Shown here: positions 40,973 through 52,400 of the stretch, piece after piece
Layout: every line of letters starts with the position of its first letter
Numbering within the stretch: position 1 is the first letter of the stretch
Source of the DNA: Isotricha intestinalis
Lineage: Eukaryota; Ciliophora; Litostomatea; Vestibuliferida; Isotrichidae
Length of the DNA: 64,000 bases
Reading direction: 5' to 3'
Assembly (NCBI GenBank): GCA_023807065.1
Contig: JAJJLU010000331.1
Location: 62,001 to 126,000, forward strand
Made by a program: the position numbers and the translations under genes
The notes under the pieces: generated by a model
What the model saw: the letters and a program-made list of their open reading frames with translations, nothing else
Database searches by the model: none
Told to the model about the DNA's origin: nothing

Positions 40973-42364
40973 ATGGAATATCGTTCAAAATACATTAGAA
41001 TTTCTTGTTTTGGTTATTCAAAAAATATACCAATAGAGAAAGATTACAAAACATTTTTAATTTCATTTACGCAAAAATTCAATATTTCAGAATCACAAAT
41101 AAAAAATATAATTTTTCAATTATATTTTTACAATGAAAATACAAAAGTTAATATACCTATGGAGTTACAAAATCAAGAAAAATATTATGAGTATTTTAAA
41201 AGTAATGATAATATAGGAAGACAATTTACTGAAATTACTGGAAAAGCTATTTTTGAAGGTTCTGAGCAAATTAGACCAGGAAAATCTGATCCAGTTTTAA
41301 CAAGTTCTCAATATTTAAATAATAATAATAACAATAATAATTTGAATGATATTTTCCAATATAATAATAATAATAATTATAATGATATTATCCAATATAA
41401 TGATAATAATAATAATAAATATAATGATATTTTCCAATATGATAAATTTGTTAATAATAATTATGGTCATAATAATATGTTTAATTTTTCAGATTTAAGG
41501 AATATATTAGATAATAATAAAAATCGATCTCATAAACCTAAGAAAATTAATAATAATGATAATTTTAATAGTAATGAATATAATGATTATCATAATTATC
41601 ATAACCAAGGGAATATAAATCGAAATTTTAATATAAATCATCAAAACAATTTAAACAATTATAATAATTTATCTGAATTTGAGAAGAATAAAATAATTCA
41701 TAAATTAGAAAAAGAAATAAAAAAGTTAACTTTAGAATATGAAGAAGAAAAAAAAAAGAATATAAAGTATAAACAAAAATATGAAAATTTTGGAATTGTT
41801 AAAAAAAAGGCATTTCCAGAAAAAAGATTTGACAGTTTTTTAATTTATGAACCTTCTTTTTCAATTCCATTTAGACTTCAAACAAAAAGGAGAAAAAAAG
41901 AAGTTTCAAATATTCAAAATTATAAATATCAAAAGGAAAAAAATATAATTGAAAAAGAGATTTCTGAAATTAAAAAAGGAGAATCAATACAAACAACTAT
42001 TCAATTGATTAAAACAGATAAACATGAATATTGGAATGATAGTGCTTTATTTTTTTGTATTCCTGATGATTCAGATATTTATTTTAATCATGTTAAAATA
42101 AATGATGGGTTAAATGTTAAAAAAGAAGAAGAAGCAAATACAATTGTATATCAAATATCTATTGGCATTAAATTTAAAAATTATAGAACTATAAAAAGTG
42201 ATACTGAATATGTCTTATATGGACAAATGATTTGTGATTCTGATAAAAATATTAAAACTAATATTGAAAAAATCATTGTTAAAGTTGTTAATAATAAAAT
42301 AAAAGATTCTAATTTTAATGGTATTAATGACCAAAATACAATTATATTTGAAGAAAATTATTAG
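40973..42364 (+). CDS. PB1-like and NBR1-type Ig-like domain protein
   Basis: A 463-residue protein. Residues 1-80 (KYIRISCFGYSKNIPIEKDY start) have the length and pattern of a PB1/ubiquitin-like domain. An Asn-rich region with repeated FQYNNNN-type units covers about 110-225, then a short coiled coil (about 233-265). At about 340-455 is a β-sandwich-like region: TIQLIKTDKHEYWNDSALFF, with a tryptophan-containing strand, then a Val/Ile-alternating segment. The order PB1, coiled coil, Trp-bearing Ig-like domain recalls the autophagy receptor NBR1 (PB1-ZZ-FW), but no ZZ finger or clear LIR/UBA is visible. This is inference from architecture. It ends at TAG. Confidence 0.55.
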   Translation: MEYRSKYIRISCFGYSKNIPIEKDYKTFLISFTQKFNISESQIKNIIFQLYFYNENTKVNIPMELQNQEKYYEYFKSNDNIGRQFTEITGKAIFEGSEQIRPGKSDPVLTSSQYLNNNNNNNNLNDIFQYNNNNNYNDIIQYNDNNNNKYNDIFQYDKFVNNNYGHNNMFNFSDLRNILDNNKNRSHKPKKINNNDNFNSNEYNDYHNYHNQGNINRNFNINHQNNLNNYNNLSEFEKNKIIHKLEKEIKKLTLEYEEEKKKNIKYKQKYENFGIVKKKAFPEKRFDSFLIYEPSFSIPFRLQTKRRKKEVSNIQNYKYQKEKNIIEKEISEIKKGESIQTTIQLIKTDKHEYWNDSALFFCIPDDSDIYFNHVKINDGLNVKKEEEANTIVYQISIGIKFKNYRTIKSDTEYVLYGQMICDSDKNIKTNIEKIIVKVVNNKIKDSNFNGINDQNTIIFEENY

Positions 42365-42447
42365 AAAAGAAATAATTTTTAAATATCTTTAAATAAATTT
42401 ATAATTAATTTTATTTTGTTTTTCTTGAAAATAAAAAAATTAAAATA

Positions 42448-45400
42448 TTAATAATTTTGTTGTCTGTAATAACTTTTAGGACATATATGAGAATTATTTT
42501 GGAAATTATTATTATTATATGTCGACCCACATTTATAATAATTATAACATCTATTACAAATATTATAATGATTATGATTTTCTCTATATAAATTACAATA
42601 AGAAATATCCGTTAAATTTCTTCTTTGATAAATTGAATTAATATTATTTTCATTTAATTGGTTATTATTAAAATTATAAATATTATTATTTTGAAAAGTT
42701 ATTTTTGAAATATTATTATTTGTTGTAAATAAATTATTATTCACTTTCATTGAACTATATGAATTATTTCTTTTATTTTTTAATTCGTAAGTTATCCTTG
42801 ATTTATTATAAATATTATTTTGAGAAATATTTGGAATGTTATATATATCACTTGAAGAATTTTTATTATTTTTATAGTTATTGTCACTTTCAATTTTTGA
42901 ATAATCGTCAATTAAATTTTGTATTTTTTCATTTAAAGGGATATTATATTGTGTTAAACTTTTAGAATTATTTAAATATTTATTTGGTTTATTATTATAA
43001 TAATTATAATTATTATTAAGATATTTTTGACTTTGATTCCTTAACATTGCTTTATAATCTTTATTTAAATTATTTTCTGAATTTAAATCTTTTTCATAAT
43101 CATTTTTATTTTTATTATATGATAAATTATTATTGGATAAATTATTTTTATTGAAAGTAGAAGGAATATAATATGGATCTTCCTTAAAAGTATATTTATA
43201 AGAATATGGTGGATTAAATAAACTTTTGTTTGGACTTTCTTCTTTTACTTTCTTTTTTATACTATAATTATTTTTTGAAGGTGAAATTTTTTCTAATTCT
43301 TTTTTTAACTTTTCATTTGATTTACTTATTTCTTTTATTAATTTTGTTGTTTTTGCAATTTTTGATAATTGAGAACTTATATTTCTTGAATGTTGATTAT
43401 TTATAGTCATATTTTTTCTAAGATTAGTATTTATATTCTCAATTGAATAAATCTTTTTATTTTTTTCTTTATTTTTAATTGGTTTATCATCTTTTTTTTT
43501 AGATTCTTTAGTGTTCAAATTATTTGTTTGTGAAAGTGAATCAATTTTTGGTTTTTTTAAATTTTGAAACATTAATGGAATATTATTATCAATAGATAAA
43601 CTTTTATTATTTGGTTTTTTGAAATTTATTCCATTATTTTCTTTATTTTTTAAAAATATTGATTTAATTTGTTCATTTGATAATTTAGTATTATTTCTTT
43701 TATTGTTAATTTTAAAATTATATTTATTATTATTATTTTTTTTTCCTTCTCGTTTATAATTATTAGTATGATTATTATTTTCAGTATAACTACTTTTAAG
43801 GATATTTTCTTTGTTTGAAAATTGTTTAAGAGTATTTTTAATAGATGTAATATAATTATTTATTTGAGAACAATATTTTTCATTTTTGGAAAGATTATCA
43901 TTAATTCTATTAATTTGATGATAATCATCTTTTTTATTAATATTTTTATTAATTAAAGCACTTTCAGATTCTGAATAATGTTTATTATCGAAAATTTTTT
44001 CTTTCATTTTATAATTATTATATTTTCCAGTTGAATTATCTAAACTTGAATTACTAAATTTTGAATTTGGATTTTTATAAATTGAATTTTTACTATTATA
44101 TAAAGAACTTGATGAAGTATTTTGATTATAATTTTCAAATCTTTTATTATTTATTATATAATTAGGAGTTGAGTTATTTCTATTCATAATATTTGATGAA
44201 GATTTACTATTAACTATATTAACATTATTTAAATTTAAAGTATTTTGAAGTAAATTTGTATTATTTGTAATATTTATATTCTTTTTATTATAATTATTTA
44301 AGTTTTGTTGATTTGACTTTTTTTCATTGATTTCAAAAGAAGTAGATTTTATACTTTGTTCTAATAAATTTCTGTTATTTTTTTTATTGATATCATTTAA
44401 ATCCAAATTTATATCTTTTTTAAAATAATTATTTTTCTGAGGATAATAATATGGATTTTTTTCTTCTTTAATATATTCATTTATTATTTTTTTATTATAA
44501 ATATTATTACCATCATTTCTTTTATTACTTTGAATTGAATTATTATTATTATTATCTGTTTTAATACTTTTTGATTGATTTGAAATTTCAATTTTTGGGT
44601 TAAAGGAAAAATTATTATCATTTTTATTTAAATTTTTTGATGAACGACTTTCATAGAAACCAATATTGGATTGAATTAAATCATTTTTATAATTTTTAAT
44701 ATCATAATTATCTTTGTTATCATTAATATAATTATTATCAATATATCTTTTATTATAATTCTTTACTCCATAATCTTCTTCATATTTTTTTCTATTTAAA
44801 TGAATTTTATTAATATCAGATTTATAATTATTATCTTTAATATAATTATTATTTAGTATTTTTATTGTATTATCAGTAATAGAATTTCCAGAATATATTA
44901 AATTATTATTATTATTATTATTATTTAGTTTATTTATTTGATTTGAATTATATGATCTACTTCCACTATAATTTACAAAATTTGAAGCTGAATTTTTTTC
45001 AGGTTGACTATAAATATTTTGTTTTGTTTTACTAAAATTATTATTACTTATATTATCTAAAGAAGGATTTGATATAATATTTTTATTAGATTGTGTATTT
45101 ATATAACTTTCAAAAATTGAATTATGACTAATTTCTTTATTATAATCATTACTTTCTCTTAAATATTGAGAAGAATTATAATTTAAATTTTTATCTTTTC
45201 TATTTTCTTGATTTTCAAAATTATCATTTATATAATTTATCATATAATAATTATCATCTTCTAAATTTTTATTCTTAATATTATTTTTATTATAAGGTAT
45301 TTCTCTTGAATAAGTCAAAGAATCTGTTTTTGAATTTAAATTGGAATTTGAATTTTTTGAATAATTAAATTTTGGGTTGTAATTTTCATCTGTTGGATTA

Positions 45401-45960
45401 CTATTTATCTCATAAAGATTATTATTATTATTATTATTATCTTGAGAATTAATATAATTTAAAGATTTATTATTTGAAATAGAATTTGAATTAAAATTAA
45501 ATGATTTATTATTAGATAAAGAATTTGAAATAAAATTAAATGATTTATTATTTGTAAGTGAATTACTATTAAAAAATTGATTATTCAAAATTGAATTATT
45601 ATTTAAATGAGGATTATTTGATATAGAATTACTTAATATATTATGATTATTTGATATAGAATTACTTAATATATTATGATTATTTGATATAGAATTACTT
45701 AATAAATTAGGATTACTTGATATAGAATTACTTAATAAATTAGGATTATTTGATATAGAATTATTTAATCTATTATGATTACTTGATATAGAATTACTTA
45801 ATAAATTAGGATTATTTGATATAGAATTACTTATTAAATTCTGGTTATTTGATATAGAATTATTATTTAAATCGGGATTATTTGATAAAATATTATTATT
45901 TACAATATTATTTGTATTTTCTAAAGGAAATTCAATTAAATTATTTTCTTCTATATTACC
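42448..45960 (-). CDS. Very Asn-rich protein, probably the 3' part of a larger gene
   Basis: The frame is open for over 1160 codons but contains no ATG at its 5' end: the first Met is about 235 codons in, and a TGA lies just upstream of 45960. The protein is Asn/Ser/Lys/Tyr-rich, built from short repeats (an 11-residue SNSISNNPNLL unit, then SNSLSNNKSFNFN units), and ends with a Cys/His cluster (HYNICNRCYNYYKC, then HICPKSYY) that could bind zinc. The preceding gene on the same strand stops at 45951 inside this open frame, so the two overlap out of phase. A phase-0 intron at 45841-45959 (GTAATATAG to AACCAG) would fuse them into about 1791 residues; a single missing T near 45953 would do so more simply. 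No function recognised. Confidence 0.55.
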   Translation of the reverse strand, partial: GNIEENNLIEFPLENTNNIVNNNILSNNPDLNNNSISNNQNLISNSISNNPNLLSNSISSNHNRLNNSISNNPNLLSNSISSNPNLLSNSISNNHNILSNSISNNHNILSNSISNNPHLNNNSILNNQFFNSNSLTNNKSFNFISNSLSNNKSFNFNSNSISNNKSLNYINSQDNNNNNNNLYEINSNPTDENYNPKFNYSKNSNSNLNSKTDSLTYSREIPYNKNNIKNKNLEDDNYYMINYINDNFENQENRKDKNLNYNSSQYLRESNDYNKEISHNSIFESYINTQSNKNIISNPSLDNISNNNFSKTKQNIYSQPEKNSASNFVNYSGSRSYNSNQINKLNNNNNNNNLIYSGNSITDNTIKILNNNYIKDNNYKSDINKIHLNRKKYEEDYGVKNYNKRYIDNNYINDNKDNYDIKNYKNDLIQSNIGFYESRSSKNLNKNDNNFSFNPKIEISNQSKSIKTDNNNNNSIQSNKRNDGNNIYNKKIINEYIKEEKNPYYYPQKNNYFKKDINLDLNDINKKNNRNLLEQSIKSTSFEINEKKSNQQNLNNYNKKNINITNNTNLLQNTLNLNNVNIVNSKSSSNIMNRNNSTPNYIINNKRFENYNQNTSSSSLYNSKNSIYKNPNSKFSNSSLDNSTGKYNNYKMKEKIFDNKHYSESESALINKNINKKDDYHQINRINDNLSKNEKYCSQINNYITSIKNTLKQFSNKENILKSSYTENNNHTNNYKREGKKNNNNKYNFKINNKRNNTKLSNEQIKSIFLKNKENNGINFKKPNNKSLSIDNNIPLMFQNLKKPKIDSLSQTNNLNTKESKKKDDKPIKNKEKNKKIYSIENINTNLRKNMTINNQHSRNISSQLSKIAKTTKLIKEISKSNEKLKKELEKISPSKNNYSIKKKVKEESPNKSLFNPPYSYKYTFKEDPYYIPSTFNKNNLSNNNLSYNKNKNDYEKDLNSENNLNKDYKAMLRNQSQKYLNNNYNYYNNKPNKYLNNSKSLTQYNIPLNEKIQNLIDDYSKIESDNNYKNNKNSSSDIYNIPNISQNNIYNKSRITYELKNKRNNSYSSMKVNNNLFTTNNNISKITFQNNNIYNFNNNQLNENNINSIYQRRNLTDISYCNLYRENHNHYNICNRCYNYYKCGSTYNNNNFQNNSHICPKSYYRQQNY
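45611..45880 (-). repeat. 33-bp tandem repeat, about eight copies
   Basis: On the plus strand the unit is GATTATTTGATATAGAATTA plus 13 more bases, recurring with small changes. In the minus-strand reading frame each unit encodes 11 residues of the type SNSISNNPNLL, so length changes keep the frame. The array begins just inside the 5' end of the Asn-rich frame. Confidence 0.88.
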
Positions 45961-47942
45961 TCTTCAATTTTATTTTCTGGTTCTTCTATTTTATCATTAT
46001 CTATTTTATAAATATTTATATGAAATCTTGGTTTAAGAGGATTAATGTAAACCCTTGATAGTTTTTTTATTCTTAAAATTGTATTTGCAATTTTTTTCAA
46101 TGGATTATTGGGTTTAATTTCATCATTTGAATCAAAAATTACATTACGTTCTCTTTTTTCTAATTTCTTTATTAATTTAATTGCATTTATGATTGTTTTA
46201 TTTTTTACTTTTTCATCTTCATCAAAAATTATTTTTCTTTCTCTTTCTTCTAATATTTTATTACTATTATTTTTTTTCGGCTTTATTTCTTTATCTTCAT
46301 CTTTTAATATTTTATTTTTTTCTCTTTCATCTAATTCTTTTACAATATTATTTACTTTTATTTCTTTTTCTTCTTCATTAAAAATTATGTTTCTTTCTCT
46401 TTCTTCTAATATTTTATTAATATTATTTAATTTTCGTTTCACTTCTTTTTCTTTCTTTTCAAAAATTTTATTTTCTTTTCTCTCTTTTAAGTCATTTGAA
46501 ATGGAATTTTCTTTATTTTTAGGAACATTATTATTATTTTCAATTATATTTTTATCTTCATCAAAAATAATATTTCTTTCTCTTTCTTCTAAATTTTTTA
46601 TAATATTATTTATTTTGTTTTTAATATTTTTTTTTTCTTTATTATTATCTTCTTCATCAAAAATTATATTTCTTTCTCTTTCTTCTAATTGTTTAATAAC
46701 ATTCATTAATTTAATTTGTGGATTTTTTTTTTCTTTAACTTCTCCTTTGATTTTATCTTTTATTTTATCTTTTTCTTTTTCTTTTTCATCATCAAAATTT
46801 ATATTTCTTTCTCTTTCTGTTAATTCTTTAATAATATTAATTGTTTTATCTTTATTATTTTTCTCATTTTCTTTTTTTTCTTCATCTTCATTAAATATAA
46901 CATTTCTTTTTCTTTCTTCTATAGTTTTTATAATATTATATATATTATTATTATTTCGTATCTCTTTTTCTTCTTCGTCAAATATTACATTTCTTACTCT
47001 TTCTTCTAAATCTTTTGATAACTTTAAATCTAGTTTTTTCTTATTTTTTTCTTTTGACTTTTCAATAATATTATTATTTAAGTTTAATTCTTTTGAATTA
47101 AATGAATTATTTTCATTATTATTTTCTTCTTTTTGTTCTTTTATTTCTTTAACATTAATTATTTTTTTTCCTTCAAAATTCAATTTATTTTTATCTTCAT
47201 TATTTTCTTCATTATCAATAAAATTAATTTTAAGAGTTTCTTTATTATTATCATTTGGTTTATTATAATTTAATTCTTCATTAAAATCATTTAAATTTTG
47301 ACTTTTTTTTTTTATTAATTCAATCATTTCTTTTTCATTTTCATTATTCCCACAATCATTTATATTAATTTCTTTATTTAAATTTATAATGTTTTCATTC
47401 AAATAATCTTTATTTTCATTATCATATATTGTTTCATTTATTTCATTAGAAAGTTCATTTTCTGAATCATCATCATTTTCATATCTCATATTAGGAATTG
47501 ATTTTTTTAATTTTTGACTAAAAATATTTCTAATTCTATAAATTTTTTTATCAGAAAGTATATTAGTTTTATTTTTATTTTTAAAATTTATATATTCTCC
47601 ATTTATTTTTTGAATTGACTTTAGTAATTCCATTTCATCTTTATTAAATTCATTTAAATTTTCTTTTATTTTATATAAAGTTTCTTTTACAATTTCTTCT
47701 TCAATATCACTAAGATTATTATCAATTGTTTCAAAATCTGTTAAATTGTTTAAATTTTTTTTTACATTATTATTATTTTCAATTAAATCTTTTATTTCTT
47801 CTTTTTCTGTTTTTGAAGATTTAAATTTATTTAAATTTAATACTATCTTCATTTTATTTATATTTTTATTGTTTTTCTCTGAGTTCATTTCTATATCATT
47901 TGTATTTATTTCCTTATTTGAAATATCATTTTTGTGTTCCAT
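45951..47942 (-). CDS. Glu/Asn/Lys-rich protein with ten ERERNIIFDE repeats
   Basis: Reads 663 residues from ATG at 47942 (MEHKNDISNKEINTND) to a TAG at 45951. The first half is charged and disordered. From about residue 310 to 610 a 13-residue motif, consensus LEERERNIIFDEE, occurs about ten times spaced by 20-45 variable residues; copies include LEERVRNVIFDEEE, IEERKRNVIFNEDE, LTERERNINFDDE and LEKRERNVIFDSND. The regular motif in variable linkers suggests repeated binding sites for one partner, or a helical repeat. A C-terminal stretch KLSRVYINPLKPRFHINIY looks more globular. The gene probably continues past the TAG into the Asn-rich frame downstream. The family is not recognised. Confidence 0.65.
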   Translation of the reverse strand: MEHKNDISNKEINTNDIEMNSEKNNKNINKMKIVLNLNKFKSSKTEKEEIKDLIENNNNVKKNLNNLTDFETIDNNLSDIEEEIVKETLYKIKENLNEFNKDEMELLKSIQKINGEYINFKNKNKTNILSDKKIYRIRNIFSQKLKKSIPNMRYENDDDSENELSNEINETIYDNENKDYLNENIINLNKEININDCGNNENEKEMIELIKKKSQNLNDFNEELNYNKPNDNNKETLKINFIDNEENNEDKNKLNFEGKKIINVKEIKEQKEENNNENNSFNSKELNLNNNIIEKSKEKNKKKLDLKLSKDLEERVRNVIFDEEEKEIRNNNNIYNIIKTIEERKRNVIFNEDEEKKENEKNNKDKTINIIKELTERERNINFDDEKEKEKDKIKDKIKGEVKEKKNPQIKLMNVIKQLEERERNIIFDEEDNNKEKKNIKNKINNIIKNLEERERNIIFDEDKNIIENNNNVPKNKENSISNDLKERKENKIFEKKEKEVKRKLNNINKILEERERNIIFNEEEKEIKVNNIVKELDEREKNKILKDEDKEIKPKKNNSNKILEERERKIIFDEDEKVKNKTIINAIKLIKKLEKRERNVIFDSNDEIKPNNPLKKIANTILRIKKLSRVYINPLKPRFHINIYKIDNDKIEEPENKIEEVI
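46120..47015 (-). repeat. Region of ten coding ERERNIIFDE repeats
   Basis: The antisense of each copy shows as TTTCTTTCTCTTTCTTCTAA on the plus strand. Copies are diverged at the DNA level but the Leu-Glu-Glu-Arg-x-Arg-Asn-x-Ile-Phe core is kept, which implies selection on the protein. Confidence 0.85.
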
Positions 47943-49498
47943 TTTATTTATTATTTTATTAATATTTAAATTATTTTCTATTATATTTTTTTTGAATTTG
48001 TAATTTTTATAATTTTAATTTTTTGAATATATTTTTATTTAATGATGAAATTATTGATATTTTATGATATAAATTATGTTTTAATAAAAATTCATCTTTA
48101 CTTAAAGTTAAATGTTTTTTATGAGGATGATTTTTGACTTTCTTTTCCTTTATTATTAAATTCATTCAACTTTAATTTTGAAAATTTTTTTCTGAAATTA
48201 TTTATCTTCATTTTTATAGTAAAATATATCTTAAATGCATTTTATTTTATTTTATTTTTTTCTAAATATTTTTTGATTCTTCTTTTTAATTCTTTTTATT
48301 ATTTTGTATTAATCCATTTATTTATATGGATTATAAATATTATTAATTTATTTTTTAAATTTTCTTTTTTTAATTGAAATTATAGTATTAATAGAATCTT
48401 CAGGAAAAGTTTTATTTCTTATTTTTTTAAGCTATTATTTTTTTATTTGTAAAAATGATTTTTCTTGTGAATCTTCAATAAATTTTTTTTGTTGTTGATT
48501 CTAATTTTATGAAAAAAATGAAAATTTTTTGACTTCTATGACTATAAGTTATTTTTTATGAATAACCTATATTTTCATTAGTTTTATTTTAAGATTTTTT
48601 AAATTAATATTTGATATATTTTTTTAATTTGTGTTCAAATTATTTTTTCTTCAAATCTTAATTTTGAATCTTATTTAATTATAGATAATAATATCCTTTA
48701 TATTTTAATATCTTGCTCAAACATTCAAAAATAAATTTTCAATTGTTCTTAACATTGATTTTGAGATTTAAATTCTTCGTTTTCTATATTGTTATTTTTA
48801 TTTCAATTTTCTTTTAGAGTATAATATTAAATAATAATTTTTCACTGAAAAAATTGAATTTGAGATTATTTCATTTCCACAATTCACTCATTTTTCTCTA
48901 TCTGAGTTTATATTTGAAAAATATTTTTTCTTTTTTATTTACAATCATTTAAATATTATGATTATTAGAATGATATATGTCTTCATCATTTAAACTTTAT
49001 ATATTTTTTTTTTTCGTCTTTTTCAAATTTTTGATTTTCATAAAATTTACTATTAATTATCATTTAATTAATTCTAATGATTTTAATTGGTAAGATAAAT
49101 TCACAGTAATTTTTGAACTTAAAGATAAATTCATTGATTAATTATTTATTTGATTATATTCATTTTCATTTTTTTCTCTTCAGAAATTAATGTAAATTTA
49201 TCAATTTTTAAATTTTAGATTTATTATTTTCTTTTAAATTTTCATTGTTTTTGCTGATATGTGTTGAACAATTATTCAATTTTTAATCTATTGATTTTTA
49301 TTTTGTGTAACATTCATTTTTTTGAAATTAAATTTTTAAAATATAATATCTTTCAATACTTATAAACTTATTAAATTATTTCATAATGATTACATTCAAA
49401 CAAAATTTATATCATTTTTATTTCTGCATTTTAAATTTGTAATTTTTCCATGAAAAAAATATTTATAAATAATTCTTTAAAAAAATTAATTTAATAAA
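47943..49498. other. 1.56-kb T-rich gap, possibly eroded coding sequence
   Basis: The longest gene-free stretch. The plus strand is strongly T-rich, so the minus strand is A-rich like the coding strands of this genome. Minus-strand segments such as NENLKENNKSKI and SMNLSLSSKITVNLSYQLKS near 49230-49090 read like protein between frequent TAA codons and shifts. It lies between the 3' end of the surface-protein gene and the 5' end of the ERERNIIFDE gene. I see no intact gene, RNA gene or mobile element. It could be a decayed coiled-coil gene or simply transcribed untranslated DNA. Confidence 0.35.
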
Positions 49499-52400
49499 TT
49501 AGATAAAAAATAAAAATAAAAGCATAACTATTTTATTTATTTTTATATATTCTCCTTTTACACTTTTTGGAAAGTCAAACTTAGATTCATTAGATTTAGA
49601 TTTTTCATAATCAATTTTAGTTTGACTTTTACAAATAATTTTCATACTAGTATTTTTTTTTTCACCACAATTATCATAAACATAAACATAATAACCGATA
49701 TTTTCATTACTATTAATATCATTATTTTCACATTCATTTCCACATAAATTTTTTTTTTTTTCTGTTAAATTGACTGAAAATACTGATTGTGAATCTGATT
49801 TATTTTCAATTATATTAAGTTCTATTACATTATTTGTTTCATCACCGGTTTCATCATTTGTTTTATTCCTAATTGCAAATACTTTATAATTCTCTAATGT
49901 TGAAGAAGTAGACAATTGAATTTTAAAGTCGTCTTTCATACATGCATTTATTGTTCTTATTGAAGTTTTTACCTTTGATGTTTTATAGAATAATAATATA
50001 TGATTTTTTTTTAAAATTGCATTTTGAATATTTTGATTTGCAGTATAATTTATATAATTTATTTTATAATTATTTTGATCATATGTCTTGTTTATTAGAC
50101 AGGTAATGTTATTTTCATTATTTTTATCCAAAAAACAATCGAAAATTTCATTATAAGAACCATTTCTATTTTCATTCTCCAATATTATGTTAATTTTTAT
50201 CTCTGAAATATTATTATAGGGATTAAATTCAATAATAGCCTGTAATGTTGTATTTTCAATACCACAAGAAATTATTGAAATATCTCCTATAATCATAGAA
50301 TCAAAATATTTAATTCTGATGTTAGTATCTTCTATATTTCCACAAATATCTTGGGTTTTAACTGAATATATTTTACTGTCAGAAATATATTCTTTAGGAA
50401 CATTGCATTGTACTTTATTATCAGCAACATTATTATCAGATGATGTTTCATTTGTGCAATATGATGTAATATTATCATTATCTAAAAATATAGAAGAAGA
50501 AAAAATATTTTTTTTAAATCTAATAAGAAAAGCATTAGAAGTTGAACTAAGTTTTATTAAAGTAGAATTAGTTTCAGGAATTACTGGATTATAATCATTA
50601 TTAAATTTAACATAGGAAGTACAATTTTTAACACAACCTTTTTTTTTTTTTTCTTCTTCTTCTTCTTCTCCTTCTTCTTCTCCTTCTTCTTCTCCTTCTT
50701 CTTCAAAATAAGAAGAATTATATAAAACATAAATCCCATCTTGAATATAATCATTAGTAGTACAACTCAAATTTAAATCTGTTGAAATATTTTGTGTACC
50801 ACAATTATAAGTTATATAATTAGAATTTATTGGATTTTTGATTGTTATATTCAATTTAGTTACTTTAGTTAATTTGTTGGCATTAAGTAAAAATTTTAAT
50901 TGTGATATATTATCAACACATTTTTCCTTAATTAAATTATCTGAATTATTATCAAGATCAAAATTATAAATATTAATTACATTATTGCAACTTCCATCAC
51001 ATGTCCCGTTAGATTCAACAGATAATTTTATAGTAACATTTTCTTGTTGATAACATTCATTAATAACTTCAATAGTATAATTATCAGGTGATAAATCAGA
51101 AATATCACAAGACACACATTTATTATTAGAAATATTAATATTACAAGTTTTAGAAATATTTAATGAACTACTTGCAATAAAATAAACATTTCTATTCATT
51201 TCAGGATTTATGACATTAGTAAAACAAACATCCACCAAAGCATCTGATCCTGATTCTTTATGATTGCCCATTAATTCTGTTGTTAAAGTATCATTTAATG
51301 GATTATTATCTGGAAAATAATAAAATGAATTATTTTTTTCACCTCTAATAATTCTTGCATTTGATGAATTATATTGAAATTTTTCTAATTGATATTTTCC
51401 TTTTTCTTTCATAACACTTGGGTCACAAGTAAATTCAGAATCTGATTCAAAAGAACATGGAATTTCAGAAATAGAATTATTGTTGTTGGTTGTGTTCAAC
51501 AAAAATGCTTTTAATTCAGTTGAGCTATTATTTCTTATTCCGTTTTTATTTATTTTTATTGTAAAATTAGCTAAAGTTGATTTACATATTGATTCACTAT
51601 TTTCTCCAAAGTTTGCATCATTAACTTCCATTTGTAATATTTTAATTTTTATATTTGTTGTTTCATCTCCACCACATTCTGTCGATATTTTTAATGAATA
51701 TTCACTATCAACTAATAAATCCTTTATTTCAGAGATTTCTCCTGTTAATTTATCACTGTTTTTTTTTAATGTATAATTATATAAATGAGATTCATTATTT
51801 TGATTAAAAAGTGTTATATTTTTTTCCAAGTCTTTTGTAGCATTTTTAGTAAAATAAATATCAAAAGTAATATTAGTATTAAAATCAATTGAAAAACTTT
51901 TTGTGTTTGAATCTCTTTTATAAGGATTATAATCATAATTAAAAATAATAGGATTTTCAACAGAATTTGTAACAGAAGTTCCTTTTAGCTCATTATTTGA
52001 ATTATAATTAATTCCAGATACATATAATTTTTTATTTCCAGTAAATGTACCATCAAAAGGAAGAACAGTACATTTAATTTGGTCTATATTATTTTCTGTG
52101 ACTGTTAAATCTGTACAACTAAAATCAAATGAAATATTCTCATTATCAGTTAATTTTCCAGTTATATTAGTTGCGCTTTCTTTTCTATCTTTTGCAGTTA
52201 AATAAAATTCAAAATCATTTAAATTTGTACATTCATAACCTGTTGGTTTTTCAATTTGAAATGTCATACCTGTTTCAATATATACTATAACATCTAAATC
52301 TTCAATAAATCCACATGCGTTTTTCTCTTTTAAATTATATGTACCTCTTTCTAAATAATTTTCTGTTGAATATTCTCCTATTTTTATTGTACATTTACTT

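Noticed and set aside
45611..45880. CRISPR-like array
   Set aside because: The 33-bp units are contiguous with no unique spacers, lie in a coding frame, and the genome is eukaryotic.
46108..47268. 386-codon plus-strand frame rich in Ser, Leu and Phe
   Set aside because: It is the exact antisense of the ERERNIIFDE repeats; its repetitive SSKIIFLSLSS pattern is produced by the real minus-strand gene.
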